A DNA stretch of 64,000 nucleotides from SAR92 clade bacterium H231 (lineage in GTDB: Bacteria; Pseudomonadota; Gammaproteobacteria; Pseudomonadales; Porticoccaceae): the NCBI GenBank assembly GCA_025153775.1, contig JAOALC010000004.1, positions 62,001 through 126,000 of the forward strand. Direction: 5' to 3'. Shown here piece by piece: positions 17,201 through 25,481 of this stretch. The position numbers and the translations under genes were made by a program. Below the pieces are notes generated by a model. That model worked only from the letters and a program-made list of their open reading frames with translations, was not told the origin of the DNA and did not search any database. Each line of letters opens with the position of its first letter. Position 1 is the stretch's first letter.

Positions 17201-18697
17201 CACCGAAACCTCATTCTCCGGGACAATATAACGAGGTAACAAGTTGTTAAAGGAAGGTGCATCATTTACAGCCTTCACATCAACCGTTACCAAACCTGAT
17301 GCGGATTTATCACCTTGCACCACTGTATAGTTAAAAGTATCTATACCATTAAAATCAGGATTCGGAGTATAAGACACAACCTGATTGTTAAGCTCAACTG
17401 ACCCATTCGAAGGGCTCTCCAAGACAATATTAAAAGGCGCGGAAAGTACCAGTGAATCATTGGACAGCACAAGTATGTCTAATGCTTGATCCTCACTAGT
17501 AGAAACAACATCTCCTGATACCCGTACCTCGGGGGTTAAATCATTGGCGCTTACATTCTGGTCAGACGCTATATAGTTAATGATATCTGACTTGTAACTA
17601 TTCAATTTCTCCTCTGAGGCTGTTCCATTAGCGACGGATTGTATATCTGATTGAAAAGTGCTTGTAGCAAAGCCAAAAAGCGCGGCGTTCAACGGCAGGT
17701 CATCCTTAACCTCAATGACTGGCATTACCGAAGCTAATGTATCGGCTAAAACTGTTTGAGATTCTTCGGAAAGTGCTAAGGACTTTGAGGAAACAATATT
17801 GTTGATCACACTACGGATAAAAAGATTATCTTCGATATCAACTTTGGCTTGAGTATCAGCATAGTTCTGCTCCAACTCCTCTGCAATAGATTTGAAGTAA
17901 TCTTGTGAAGTATCGATGCTGATATTGAGATCATTGCTAATATTCTGCATAGCCAGAGCAAGGACAGTGACCTGATTTCCCTTTTCAAATAGAAAGTCAT
18001 AGATTCCACCATCGCCCATCATTGCTACCGGGTCAGTTGTGGCTATAGCAATACTAGAATCTATTCCAAGCGAGGAATGAATATCAGAAGGAATATCCAT
18101 AAATGCCATCACGGTTGTAATCGGTGTAATAGCAGCAAAATCTATGTGTTCATCAAGTTTGTTGACTAACAGCAGATTGTCGAGGAGAACTCCTGAGTCA
18201 AGATCGAAGCCCCCTAGGCTAATTAAATTTCCCTTGGAATATCTAGTTGAAAAACCGCCATTATCATCAGAAATAACTATTTGTTCATCAGAGTCTGCGA
18301 CGAAATTTTCATTTTGGTCAATAAAGATATCAGCAGCCCTTATATAGCCATCAACAGTAACTCCTACTGTGATTTGAAACCCATCAACGGAAACTGATTT
18401 AGAGGACGAGCCTCCTTTACCCGAGCAATTTAGCCCAAAAATATAAGTCTTAGCATCTCCAATGAGTACTGACTCGCTGCCACTCAAACCTTTCTCTCCA
18501 GACCAGTCTCCAGAGGCAATACAAGACGTTGCATTTAGAGAAGTCCAGCTAATACTTACTGTCTCCCCAACTTCCTCTTCAAGCGAGGAAGACTGCAAAT
18601 TTAGATTTGGTACTGGAGGAGGTGTTCCGCCGCCGCTACAGGAACCGAGTAGAAGGGCAAAGAAACTAACCAAAATAAAACCTGAAATATTACGCAC
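14279..18697 (-). CDS. Giant cell-surface lipoprotein subtilase with cadherin-like repeats and P domain
   Basis: A protein of about 1472 residues. A lipoprotein signal ends LLLGSC. An Ig-like segment and a carboxypeptidase-like segment follow (about 20-140), then a helical region, and Cadherin/Ig-like repeats from about 400 to 930, including three 90-residue units at about 571-840. A kexin/subtilisin-type S8 domain follows, with Asp984 (VIDEG), His1021 (DHGTS) and Ser1256 (GTSSAAP). The C-terminal about 130 residues form a P/Homo B domain (GVWTIAAND). The catalytic domain starts QYQWHLNNVGQ without a prodomain before it. Transcription is leftward, and the prodomain-like gene follows. GTG 18697 gives a clean lipoprotein start; the frame extends to TTG 18763. 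It is probably anchored on the outer membrane. Confidence 0.85.
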   Translation of the reverse strand: MRNISGFILVSFFALLLGSCSGGGTPPPVPNLNLQSSSLEEEVGETVSISWTSLNATSCIASGDWSGEKGLSGSESVLIGDAKTYIFGLNCSGKGGSSSKSVSVDGFQITVGVTVDGYIRAADIFIDQNENFVADSDEQIVISDDNGGFSTRYSKGNLISLGGFDLDSGVLLDNLLLVNKLDEHIDFAAITPITTVMAFMDIPSDIHSSLGIDSSIAIATTDPVAMMGDGGIYDFLFEKGNQVTVLALAMQNISNDLNISIDTSQDYFKSIAEELEQNYADTQAKVDIEDNLFIRSVINNIVSSKSLALSEESQTVLADTLASVMPVIEVKDDLPLNAALFGFATSTFQSDIQSVANGTASEEKLNSYKSDIINYIASDQNVSANDLTPEVRVSGDVVSTSEDQALDILVLSNDSLVLSAPFNIVLESPSNGSVELNNQVVSYTPNPDFNGIDTFNYTVVQGDKSASGLVTVDVKAVNDAPSFNNLLPRYIVPENEVSVVTVFGIDVDEDALTYSLSGIDSESFSLDDQNNLVFKAAPDFERKTRYSVSISVSDGVEVVIKEVIVEISNVNDVAPVIGSSASFSAAENQTGVGSVSASDAEGDALTYSISGSELVISASGVLSFASAPDYETKSSYSATVTVNDGVNSATQEVTVAVTNVNDVAPVIGSSASFSAAENQTGVGSVSASDAEGDALTYSISGSELVISASGVLSFASAPDYETKSSYSATVTVNDGVNSATQEVTVAVTNVNEAPVISSSSSFSAAENQTGVGSVSASDAEGDALTYSVSGSELVISSSGVLSFASAPNYETKSSYSATVTVNDGVNEISQGVSVSVSDVNDPPIATPASYYLNLLPQLQTAGTISLAGTDEDGDPLTYSIVSNGSFGSATISGSTITYTTSSDTQAASSESFTFKVNDGSVDSPSATVSISLKTDPLYQYQWHLNNVGQTNFATNPGTSGADLNVDTVISGGITGSGVTVAVIDEGLELGHEDLVDNVVAGSWDFVNSDSDPTSDNVSGDHGTSVAGIIAAKGWNNIGVRGVAPNASIIGYNFIKSQDLSNQLQSWGSSPPVAVDVDIYNMSYGSGPTESGYALPSFMGSSQEAALISGVTNLRAGKGAIYIQSAGNGFAQYPSASCGTYLSCTEAMIDVKRGSPYILPVAALNADGTISSYSTPGSGLWISGFGGETGNNTDHSGLNHSSGNKPAIMTVDQASCSKGYTRTGVSAGSGRNYNTFNNGDNSENSSCNYASTFNGTSSAAPSVAGVVALMLEANPDLTWRDVKHILATTADQVSPSLSYTYQGLVQYEWETNSAGYKFHNRFGFGKIDAAEAVTTATSYTPDSRGIFVSTPYAESGVINSGIVYPNNTTSTITVTKPAGSNDFVEYVRVSVQFSHSIPNSVGLRLMSPDGTIINIMQPMTNLSTNPSSTLFDIGVSGLYGESIEGVWTIAANDYLNDGTTGTLIKWGIKVYGN
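16178..16987 (-). repeat. Three tandem 270-bp coding repeats (cadherin-like units)
   Basis: The units 16178-16447, 16448-16717 and 16718-16987 each encode one 90-residue cadherin-like module. The last two are nearly identical at the DNA level, including silent sites, while the first differs moderately. This indicates recent duplication or gene conversion and likely copy-number variation between strains. Confidence 0.85.
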
Positions 18698-18763
18698 AAT
18701 GACCTGCTTCAACCCAAACGATGAAAGAGATTGGAGTGTATAGAAGACAATATATCTATGCAA

Positions 18764-19026
18764 TAACGTATAATTTTATAGCGAGAAGCTTCTGCCTTAT
18801 GCCTTCACAACCCATTAAAGCTTGCAAACCCTCACACCGCCTCTTTGCGGAATGGTTCTGACTGGTAACCACAAAGCCTCAAAGAGCTACCTAAAGTACC
18901 TCCCCAGATACAGTAACAATCACAAGTACTCAGCAGGCTCCCCCGCCCCCTGTGAAGAAGCCCCCTGCCCTGAAACAGCACAGAAAGCGACTCAATTGAC
19001 TGAATCAGAATAATTAGAAGATGTTA
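18764..19026. other. Element right-end region without a supported gene
   Basis: The stretch lies upstream of the leftward protease operon, up to the right arm sites. It should contain the operon promoter (AT-rich around 18750-18785), but I see no convincing -35/-10 pair. A rightward frame opening at TTG 18822 lacks a ribosome site and is not called. Confidence 0.35.
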
Positions 19027-19049
19027 TTGCTACAAAGATTTGCTACAAA
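19027..19049. repeat. Paired arm-type integrase sites, right end
   Basis: TTGCTACAAA occurs at 19027-19036 and 19040-19049, the same 13-bp pitch and orientation as 10234-10256. It lies 51 bases inside the right core, mirroring the 47-base distance at the left end. Confidence 0.6.
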
Positions 19050-19060
19050 GCAGGCACAAA

Positions 19061-19094
19061 AAAGCCCCAGAAACACTGTAGTTATTGGGGCTTT
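19061..19094 (-). terminator. Terminator of tRNA-Ser, supplied by the element
   Basis: The arms AAAGCCCCA (19061-19069) and TGGGGCTTT (19086-19094) form a 9-bp stem. On the minus strand a T-run follows it, directly downstream of tRNA-Ser. It lies inside the element, so the inserted DNA brings a replacement terminator for the host gene. Confidence 0.7.
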
Positions 19095-19100
19095 AATACG

Positions 19101-19120
19101 TGGCGGTGAGAGAGGGATTC
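19101..19120. repeat. Attachment site core, right copy (tRNA 3' end)
   Basis: This is identical to 10167-10186. On the minus strand it is the T-stem/acceptor 3' part of tRNA-Ser including CCA. Confidence 0.85.
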
Positions 19121-19191
19121 GAACCCTCGAAACGCTATTAACGCTTACACACTTTCCAGGCGTGCTCCTTCAGCCACTCGGACACCTCACC
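19101..19191 (-). tRNA. tRNA-Ser(GGA)
   Basis: A 91-base class II tRNA on the minus strand. The acceptor stem GGTGAGG pairs with TCTCACC, followed by discriminator G and an encoded CCA. The D-arm is GTCCGAGTGGCTGAAGG, anticodon GGA is at 19157-19155 in loop CTGGAAA, a long variable arm follows, and the T-loop is TTCGAAT. It closely resembles the serine GGA isoacceptor of enterics and reads UCC/UCU codons. It is the integration target of the element to its left. Confidence 0.95.
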
Positions 19192-19632
19192 GTAAACTGT
19201 CACCGTTTTCTGTTCTATTAACTAGTCAGGAGCACGGCGTGCTCGTTGCTTCGAGACAAACTAAAGCTTGCCTCTTGTCTCTGCGAGATCGCCCTGCGGG
19301 CGCCCAAAATGCATTCGCATTTTGTCAGCCACTCGGACACCTCACCGTAAACTGTCACCGTTTTCTGTTCTATTAACTAGTCAGGAGCACGGCGTGCTCG
19401 TTGCTTCGAGACAAGCTAAAGCTTGCCTCTTGTCTCTGCGAGATCGCCCTGCGGGCGCCCAAAATACATTCGCATTTTAGCAGCCACTCGGACACCTCAC
19501 CGTAAACTGTCACCGTTTTCTGTTCTATTAACTAGTCAGGAGCACGGCGTGCTCGTTGCTTCGAGACAAGCTAAAGCTTGCCTCTTGTCTCTGCGAGATC
19601 GCCCTGCGGGCGCCCAAAATGCATTCGCATTT
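19171..19632. repeat. Tandem 155-bp repeats containing the tRNA-Ser 5' end (units A)
   Basis: Three copies start at 19171, 19326 and 19481 with a period of 155. Each begins with the first 21 bases of tRNA-Ser (opposite strand) and continues with its upstream sequence. That sequence includes the palindromes AGCACGGCGTGCT, GAGACAAG...CTTGTCTC, GCCCTGCGGGC and AAAATGC-ATTC-GCATTTT. The first copy overlaps the real tRNA. Copies differ by only a few bases. Confidence 0.9.
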
Positions 19633-19863
19633 GCTGATTGTTAAGGCCCTGTAGGGACTTAACAACCCCTTCGGGGCGCCCTTCGTGCGTCCAAAATCCA
19701 TTCGCATTTGCTGATTGTTAAGGTCCTGTAGGGACTTAACAACCCCTTCGGGGCGCCCTTCGTGCGTCCAAAATCCATTCGCATTTGCTGATTGTTAAGG
19801 CCCTGTAGGGACTTAACAACCCCTTCGGGGCGCCCTTCGTGCGTCCAAAATGCATTCGCATTT
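19633..19863. repeat. Three tandem 77-bp repeats (units B)
   Basis: Copies start at 19633, 19710 and 19787. Each contains GTTAAG...CTTAAC, CCCCTTCGGGG and a GCATTCGCATTT ending shared with unit A, so the array can fold into successive hairpins. The second copy has one C-to-T change (GGTCC for GGCCC). Confidence 0.9.
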
Positions 19864-19866
19864 TGT

Positions 19867-19942
19867 CAGCCACTCGGACACCTCACAGTAAACTGTCACC
19901 GTTTTCTGTTCTATTAACTAGTCAGGAGCACGGCGTGCTCGT
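19867..19942. repeat. Truncated fourth copy of unit A
   Basis: This repeats the tRNA-Ser 5' segment (with one C-to-A change where the tRNA starts) and the next 55 bases, then breaks off after GGCGTGCTCG. It is the outer edge of the array. The 135 bases from here to the cyclase gene show no further repeat or gene. Confidence 0.85.
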
Positions 19943-20077
19943 GCTTCAATAATCTCGGGGCTTGCAGCCTGTTTTGAAGCGCAGCAACTTTACACAAACG
20001 GGGTGGTAAAAGCAATCAACCCAGAGCGTATCCGCAGTAATCTGACGCTTCTTTGGGCTGGGTGCTAGACTAAAGTC

Positions 20078-21370
20078 ATGACATGGAAAGAGATTGTATA
20101 TCCGTCGCCGAAACTGCAGGAGCTCTATCGGTTGGTGCTTGGCCTCTGTGGGGCTATTATTCTGTTGGGAGCCTGGGGAGTTATTGGCTATCACCCTGCC
20201 CTGCTGGTTTTGCTGCCGGCTCTGTTTATCTATCAGTTTAGCTGTTATTTCAGAAGCATGGCTTCGCCTAACAAGCAGGTGCGGCAGCGCCTCGCTCTGT
20301 TGCTGGAATTTGTCGATGGGGTTCTTACCGGGGTGCTATTGGCCTTTGTGGGCTTTGATCCGCTGCTGACTATTGCTCTGGGACTGGGGTTTCTGATGAC
20401 TGTTATCAGCCCTCTTAAAGCTACTGCGCCCCTGGACCTATTTGGGCTCTTTGCTGGCGCTCTGCTCACCTATTGGCTGTTACCAATAAGCGTAAGTCCC
20501 GGTTTGCAGGCACAGCTACTGATCCTACTATTGGTGGCTGGTTACTGTCTGTTGCTGGCTAATATGGCGCGAAATACCCATTCAATGCTGGCTGAGCAGA
20601 ATGATTCTGTGCTGAGGCAGAATGAATGGCTGACGCTGCGCACTTTTAGGTTATCTAAATATCTATCACCACCGCTGCGCAAAGCTATCTTAACTGGCAA
20701 GGATGTGCGTGCCGAAACTCAGGAAAAGGCTCTGACTATTTTCTTCTCTGATATGGAGGGCTTTACCCAATTGGCGGAAAAGCTGGATCCTGAGCAGCTG
20801 ACCTCTCTGCTAAATAGCTATCTAACTGTGATGTCTGAAATCGCCTTTCGCTTTGGGGGCACAGTGGACAAGGTAATTGGCGACTCGATTATGGTGTTCT
20901 TTGGTGACCCTGAGAGTCGCGGTGTACGATCTGATGCGGTTCGCTGTGTGTCTATGGCCATTGCTATGCGCAAAGCCATGCAGGAGCTGCAGCTGCGCTG
21001 GCAGGCTGAGGGTATAGAGCACCCAGTTGGCCTGCGTATGGGCATCAACAGCGGAGTCTGTAAAGTGGGCAACTTTGGCACCGAGAACCGCCTCGACTAC
21101 ACCTTGCTGGGCCGTGCGGTCAATCTGGCCAGCCGCCTGGAGTCCTCTGCAGACAGCAACGAGATTTTACTCTCTGAGGATACCTACGGGCTAATTGGCG
21201 ACTCTATTCACTGCATAGATAAGGGGCAGATATCTATCAAGGGGTTCGCTGAGCCGGTCAAGGTTTACAGCGCTGTGGATCTGCACAAACATCTCAGCTC
21301 AGACTACCCGCCAAGGGACAGCGCCACAGTTAAACCATCCAACCACCCAGCAGTAGCAGACTACTCGTAA
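20078..21370 (+). CDS. Class III adenylate cyclase, membrane-bound
   Basis: A 430-residue enzyme making cAMP from ATP. Residues about 20-170 hold about six hydrophobic segments, and a short linker leads to the cyclase domain from about 215. Metal-binding Asp residues are in FFSDMEGFT and [10 protein letters not shown]. The adenine-specifying pair is visible as Lys in VDKVIGD and Asp in DYTLLG, and the transition-state Asn/Arg in NLASRLE. These residues favour ATP over GTP. A small-molecule or membrane signal might be sensed by the N-terminal segments. The 3' end overlaps convergent gcvP by 10 bases. The upstream side is the repeat array; no clear promoter was seen. Confidence 0.9.
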   Translation: MTWKEIVYPSPKLQELYRLVLGLCGAIILLGAWGVIGYHPALLVLLPALFIYQFSCYFRSMASPNKQVRQRLALLLEFVDGVLTGVLLAFVGFDPLLTIALGLGFLMTVISPLKATAPLDLFGLFAGALLTYWLLPISVSPGLQAQLLILLLVAGYCLLLANMARNTHSMLAEQNDSVLRQNEWLTLRTFRLSKYLSPPLRKAILTGKDVRAETQEKALTIFFSDMEGFTQLAEKLDPEQLTSLLNSYLTVMSEIAFRFGGTVDKVIGDSIMVFFGDPESRGVRSDAVRCVSMAIAMRKAMQELQLRWQAEGIEHPVGLRMGINSGVCKVGNFGTENRLDYTLLGRAVNLASRLESSADSNEILLSEDTYGLIGDSIHCIDKGQISIKGFAEPVKVYSAVDLHKHLSSDYPPRDSATVKPSNHPAVADYS

Positions 21371-24222
21371 TCTGCTATAGATGGGCAGGAACAGACCAGA
21401 TTGCGGTCGCCAAACACATGGTCGAGACGCCCCACCGGCGGCCAGTATTTGCCCTCGCGCAATGAAGCCAATGGATAGGCTGCCTGACTGCGGCTGTAGG
21501 CCCGCGTCCATTGGTCGGCACTGACCATAGCGGCGGTGTGAGGTGCGCCCGCCAGGGGGTTGTTATCCACAGTGAACTCGCCATTGGCAACCTGATCAAT
21601 CTCCTGCTTAATAGCAATCATCGCATCACAGAATCGGTCTAGCTCTGCTTTTGACTCACTCTCTGTGGGCTCGATCATCAATGTGCCAGCTACAGGGAAT
21701 GACATGGTTGGCGCATGGAAGCCATAGTCGATCAATCGCTTGGCTATATCGTCAACACTGATGCCTATCTCATCTTTTATGGGTCGCACATCCAGAATAC
21801 ATTCGTGGGCAACTCGACCGTTAGAGCCGGTATACAGCACCTGGTAATGGTCCTGCAGACGATCGGCCATATAGTTGGCATTCAGTATGGCTACCTCTGT
21901 AGCCTGCTTGAGCCCAACTCGACCCATCATGCGAATATACATCCAGGTAATAGGCAGAATACTGGCACTGCCATAGGGAGCCGCTGAAACCTGCGCACCC
22001 TGACGGCTGCCCTCTGCCGATTCTCTGGGTAAAAATGGCGCCAGATGCTCGCCAACGCCAATCGGACCTACGCCCGGGCCACCACCGCCATGAGGGATAC
22101 AGAATGTTTTATGCAGATTGAGATGTGAGACATCGCCACCAAATTTACCTGGCTGACAGACACCCACCATGGCATTGAGATTGGCGCCATCTATATACAC
22201 CTGACCACCATGGTTATGCACAATCTCACATATCTCGCTAATGCGCTCTTCAAACACCCCATGGGTGGATGGGTAAGTCACCATAATGGCAGCTAGGCTA
22301 TCTGCGTGGGCCTCAGCCTTGGCGCTGAGGTCATCTACATCCACATTACCCTGGTCATCACATTTAACCACCACCACTGCCATGCCACACATCTGTGCTG
22401 ATGCTGGATTGGTGCCATGGGCCGAGCTGGGTATCAGGCAAATATTACGCTGAGTATCACCGCGACTTTCGTGGTAACCGCGAATAGCTAGCAGACCTGC
22501 ATATTCACCCTGGGAGCCAGCATTGGGCTGCAGTGACATAGCATCGTAGCCAGTTGAAGCGCAGAGCATAGCCTCCAGATCATCAATCATAGCCCGATAG
22601 CCTGCTGTCTGATCCTCTGGTGCAAAGGGATGTATATTGGCGAATTCAGGCCAGGTAATCGGCAGCATCTCTGCGGTGGCATTGAGCTTCATGGTGCATG
22701 AGCCCAGGGGAATCATAGCGCGATCCAGGGCAATATCTTTGTCTGACAGCTTGCGCAGATAACGCAGCATCTCCGTCTCGGAATGGTAGCGGCTAAAGGT
22801 TGGGTGAGTTAGAAAGCTGTCCTTGCGCATCAGGTTGCCGGGCAGTGCCTCCGACACCTCCTCTAACAGAGCCTCTATATCCAGGCTATGGCTACCCAGC
22901 AAAATATCCCAGAGTGCAACCACATCCTCAGCACCAGTGGTTTCATCCAGCGACAGACCAATGGTATTGGCGTCAATCTGGCGCAGATTAACTCTTTGCT
23001 TCTGAGCGGCTTTAATTAGCGCCGCAGTTTTATCCCCTGTATTCAGGGTCAATGTATCAAACCAGCTATCATTAACCGGTGACAGGTTATTTTGTCGCAG
23101 GCCCTCGGCCAGCACAGAGGTCAGCAGATGCACTCGCTGAGCAATGCGCTTAAGCCCGTCCGGACCATGGTACACAGCATACATACTGGCGATAACCGCC
23201 AATAGCACCTGGGCCGTACAGATATTAGAGGTCGCCTTCTCGCGGCGTATATGCTGTTCGCGAGTTTGCAGTGCCAACCGGTACGCTGGTTCGCCATTGG
23301 CATCCTGTGACAGACCTACCAATCGGCCCGGCAGATTGCGTTTAAAGGCTTCGCGAGTGGCCATATAGCCAGCATGGGGGCCACCGTAACCCAGTGGTAC
23401 ACCAAAGCGCTGGGTTGAACCAATAGCCACATCTGCTCCCAGAGAGCCGGGAGACTCAAGTAATACCAGGCTGAGAATATCCGCCGCCATTACCACCAGG
23501 CCTTTATTGTCCTGGATACGCTGGGCAATCTGCCGGTAGTCTCGCACCTCACCACTGGCACCTGGATATTGCAGCAGTGCGCCAAAGGCCTCACCGTCAA
23601 ATTGCTCAGGCTCAGCCACCACTACCTCTATGGCCATGGGCTCGGCGCGGGTTTTAATAATCTCTATGGTCTGGGGCAAGCAGTCCGCATCTACCAAAAA
23701 GCGCATTGATTTTGACTTGGACATGCGCTGACAGAGGGCCATGGCCTCAGCCGCCGCTGTGCCCTCATCGAGCATGGAGGCATTGGCCATTTCCATACCA
23801 GTCAGGTCAGTAATCATGGTCTGGAAGTTAATTAGTGCCTCCAGGCGACCCTGAGAAATCTCCGGCTGATAGGGGGTATAGGCTGTGTACCAGGCGGGGT
23901 TTTCCAAAATATTGCGCTGAATTACATTGGGTGTGATGGTGCCGTAATAGCCCTGCCCTATATAGTTCTTAAATACCTGATTGAGGCCGGCCATCTGCCG
24001 CAGCTCGGCCAGTGCCTGCACCTCGGTGCAGCCATCAACTATATCCAGCGCCTCAGTCATGGCGATGGCACTGGGTACTACCTCAGCGGTTAACTCAGTC
24101 AGATTACTGCAGCCCAGAGCTGCCAGCATAGCCTGCTGATCATCTGCATTGGGACCAATATGACGGGCCATAAATTCTGCAGAATTTTCCAGATCGGCAA
24201 AGGTGCGTTTCTTTTGTAACAT
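21361..24222 (-). CDS. gcvP: Glycine dehydrogenase (decarboxylating), P-protein
   Basis: This 953-residue PLP enzyme decarboxylates glycine and passes the aminomethyl group to the lipoyl arm of H-protein. It is the long single-chain form (E. coli about 957 residues), with two related halves. The PLP lysine is in [18 protein letters not shown], followed by the glycine-rich GVGPIGV loop. The N-terminal FMARHIGPN is typical. It lies 27 bases downstream of gcvT and was probably transcribed from the gcvT promoter. The H-protein gene, usually between T and P, is absent here. The 3' end overlaps the cyclase gene in convergent orientation. Confidence 0.97.
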   Translation of the reverse strand: MLQKKRTFADLENSAEFMARHIGPNADDQQAMLAALGCSNLTELTAEVVPSAIAMTEALDIVDGCTEVQALAELRQMAGLNQVFKNYIGQGYYGTITPNVIQRNILENPAWYTAYTPYQPEISQGRLEALINFQTMITDLTGMEMANASMLDEGTAAAEAMALCQRMSKSKSMRFLVDADCLPQTIEIIKTRAEPMAIEVVVAEPEQFDGEAFGALLQYPGASGEVRDYRQIAQRIQDNKGLVVMAADILSLVLLESPGSLGADVAIGSTQRFGVPLGYGGPHAGYMATREAFKRNLPGRLVGLSQDANGEPAYRLALQTREQHIRREKATSNICTAQVLLAVIASMYAVYHGPDGLKRIAQRVHLLTSVLAEGLRQNNLSPVNDSWFDTLTLNTGDKTAALIKAAQKQRVNLRQIDANTIGLSLDETTGAEDVVALWDILLGSHSLDIEALLEEVSEALPGNLMRKDSFLTHPTFSRYHSETEMLRYLRKLSDKDIALDRAMIPLGSCTMKLNATAEMLPITWPEFANIHPFAPEDQTAGYRAMIDDLEAMLCASTGYDAMSLQPNAGSQGEYAGLLAIRGYHESRGDTQRNICLIPSSAHGTNPASAQMCGMAVVVVKCDDQGNVDVDDLSAKAEAHADSLAAIMVTYPSTHGVFEERISEICEIVHNHGGQVYIDGANLNAMVGVCQPGKFGGDVSHLNLHKTFCIPHGGGGPGVGPIGVGEHLAPFLPRESAEGSRQGAQVSAAPYGSASILPITWMYIRMMGRVGLKQATEVAILNANYMADRLQDHYQVLYTGSNGRVAHECILDVRPIKDEIGISVDDIAKRLIDYGFHAPTMSFPVAGTLMIEPTESESKAELDRFCDAMIAIKQEIDQVANGEFTVDNNPLAGAPHTAAMVSADQWTRAYSRSQAAYPLASLREGKYWPPVGRLDHVFGDRNLVCSCPSIADYE

Positions 24223-24249
24223 TAACCAGGCTCCAATAATTAGTGGTAA

Positions 24250-25371
24250 TTAACCGCGAAAATAACGTTGCTGCACCAGTGGCATCTTGGCCACTGTAAT
24301 GGGCCGCTCTTTGCCGCGGACCATTGCTCTGAGTTGAGTACCCACAGCTGATAAATGGCTGGGCACATAGCCCATGGCTACAGGTGCCTGCAATGTAGGG
24401 CCAAAACCACCACTGGTGATATGGCCAACCACTGTGCCCTGCTGATCAATAATCTCCGCACCTTCGCGCACCGGCGCGCGGCCTTCGACAATAAAGCTAA
24501 CTCGCTTTTTGGTGACACCATTGGCTAGCTGATCGAGAATAATGCCGGCACCCAGAAAGCCTCCGGCCTTGGCTCCATCAGCGCGGCGAGACTTACTGAT
24601 GCTCCAGGCAATACTGGCTTCTACAGGGCTGGTCTCTGTATCTAAATCATGGCCATAGAGACAGAGTCCTGCCTCCAGTCGCAAAGAATCTCTGGCACCC
24701 AGCCCAATCCACTTAACTGAGCTGTGGGCCAGTAATCTGTCTGCCAGAGCACGGGCATCTGCGGCGGCCACAGAAATTTCAAAGCCGTCTTCGCCGGTGT
24801 AACCTGAGCGAGTGACATAGCAGTCCATGCCATCAATGGACAGCGGACAACCATTCATAAATAGCAGTGTATTGGCCTCTGGTGCCAGTTGGGCCATTAC
24901 CTCATTGGCAGCTGCACCCTGCAGTGCTAGCAGCTGGGAATCCGCAAAATACTCAATATCCAGATCACTGAGGTGGTGGCGTAAATGGGCTAGGTCCTGT
25001 TCCTTGCAGGCGGCATTCACCACCAGAAAAAAACTATTCTCTGACCAGCGGGTAACAATCAGATCGTCGGAAATTCCACCGCTCTCGGTGGTAAAGGTGG
25101 CATAGGTTTGCTGGTTAATCTGCAGAGACTCCAGATCGACGGGCATAAGTTTTTCTAATGCCAGTGCAGCGCCATCGCCACTCACTAACAGCTGCCCCAT
25201 ATGGGAGACATCGAACAGACCTGCATTATCTCTGCAGTGCAGATGCTCTTGCATAATGCCCTCGGCATACTGCACCGGCATCAAATAACCAGCGAAAGGC
25301 ACCATTTTGCCTCCGGCAGCCCTGTGGTGGTCGTAAAATTGCGTATGCTTGAGTTCAGTATTGTCGGACAT
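24250..25371 (-). CDS. gcvT: Aminomethyltransferase, glycine cleavage T-protein
   Basis: This 373-residue T-protein transfers the methylene group from aminomethyl-H-protein to tetrahydrofolate, releasing ammonia. It contains LFDVSHMGQ, the folate-binding RSGYTGEDGFEI, GLGARDSLRLEAGLCLYG with the catalytic Asp region, and a C-terminal beta-barrel (FIVEGRAPVREG, VGHITSGGFGPTL). It is the first gene of a gcvT-gcvP operon and is divergent from the LysR gene. The 110-base gap between them contains a 9-bp hairpin and a dyad but no glycine riboswitch that I can recognise. Confidence 0.96.
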   Translation of the reverse strand: MSDNTELKHTQFYDHHRAAGGKMVPFAGYLMPVQYAEGIMQEHLHCRDNAGLFDVSHMGQLLVSGDGAALALEKLMPVDLESLQINQQTYATFTTESGGISDDLIVTRWSENSFFLVVNAACKEQDLAHLRHHLSDLDIEYFADSQLLALQGAAANEVMAQLAPEANTLLFMNGCPLSIDGMDCYVTRSGYTGEDGFEISVAAADARALADRLLAHSSVKWIGLGARDSLRLEAGLCLYGHDLDTETSPVEASIAWSISKSRRADGAKAGGFLGAGIILDQLANGVTKKRVSFIVEGRAPVREGAEIIDQQGTVVGHITSGGFGPTLQAPVAMGYVPSHLSAVGTQLRAMVRGKERPITVAKMPLVQQRYFRG

Positions 25372-25387
25372 TGTTAGACGCTTTTTA

Positions 25388-25413
25388 GCTCTATTAGAAG
25401 TGAATAATAGAGC
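25388..25413. promoter_or_regulatory. Hairpin in the gcvT-lysR divergent region
   Basis: GCTCTATTA (25388-25396) and TAATAGAGC (25405-25413) form a perfect 9-bp stem with an 8-base loop. It falls in the probable 5' leader of gcvT, 17 bases before its start codon. No T-run follows on the gcvT strand at once, so it is more likely a regulatory structure or protein site than a terminator. Confidence 0.4.
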
Positions 25414-25433
25414 CTGGCCTGTGATTTGTTAAA

Positions 25434-25458
25434 TTAATAGCTATAATGCATGTATTAA
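25434..25458. promoter_or_regulatory. Possible LysR-type operator and -10 of lysR gene
   Basis: TTAAT-N15-ATTAA (25434-25458) is a T-rich/A-rich dyad like LysR-family sites, and a TATAAT lies inside it at 25442-25447. A fitting -35 for the rightward gene is not obvious. The position suggests autoregulation and control of gcvTP. Confidence 0.35.
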
Positions 25459-25481
25459 TATATTAAATACTAAGGTGAGCT

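Larger units (their letters stand above)
10167..19120. mobile_element. Integrative element in tRNA-Ser(GGA), about 9 kb
   Basis: The element is bounded by a perfect 20-bp direct repeat (10167-10186 and 19101-19120) that equals the 3' end of tRNA-Ser. It carries a tyrosine recombinase at its left end and paired 10-bp putative arm sites at both ends. Its cargo is a small membrane protein, a single-subunit-polymerase-like protein and a protease plus prodomain operon. Insertion rebuilt an intact tRNA at the right end. No relaxase, conjugation, capsid or terminase gene is present, so it is not a complete phage or self-transmissible conjugative element. Confidence 0.8.

Noticed and set aside
18822-19013. 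A 63-codon rightward frame before the right arm sites
   Set aside because: TTG start without ribosome site, unusual composition and no recognisable feature.
10167-19120. Element as a prophage
   Set aside because: No capsid, tail, terminase, lysis or phage repressor gene is seen; the protease operon and polymerase-like gene do not make a phage.
19021-19644. Short rightward reading frames within the tRNA-Ser and repeat region
   Set aside because: They arise from the repeat units themselves (the same peptide recurs with the 155-bp period), cross the tRNA gene, and have no ribosome sites.
19171-19942. Tandem repeats as a CRISPR array
   Set aside because: The units are 155 and 77 bases long and directly abutting, without unique spacers of constant length, and no cas genes are near.
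25372-25481. Glycine riboswitch ahead of gcvT
   Set aside because: The gap is only 110 bases and lacks the conserved aptamer stems; only a 9-bp hairpin and a LysR-type dyad are visible.
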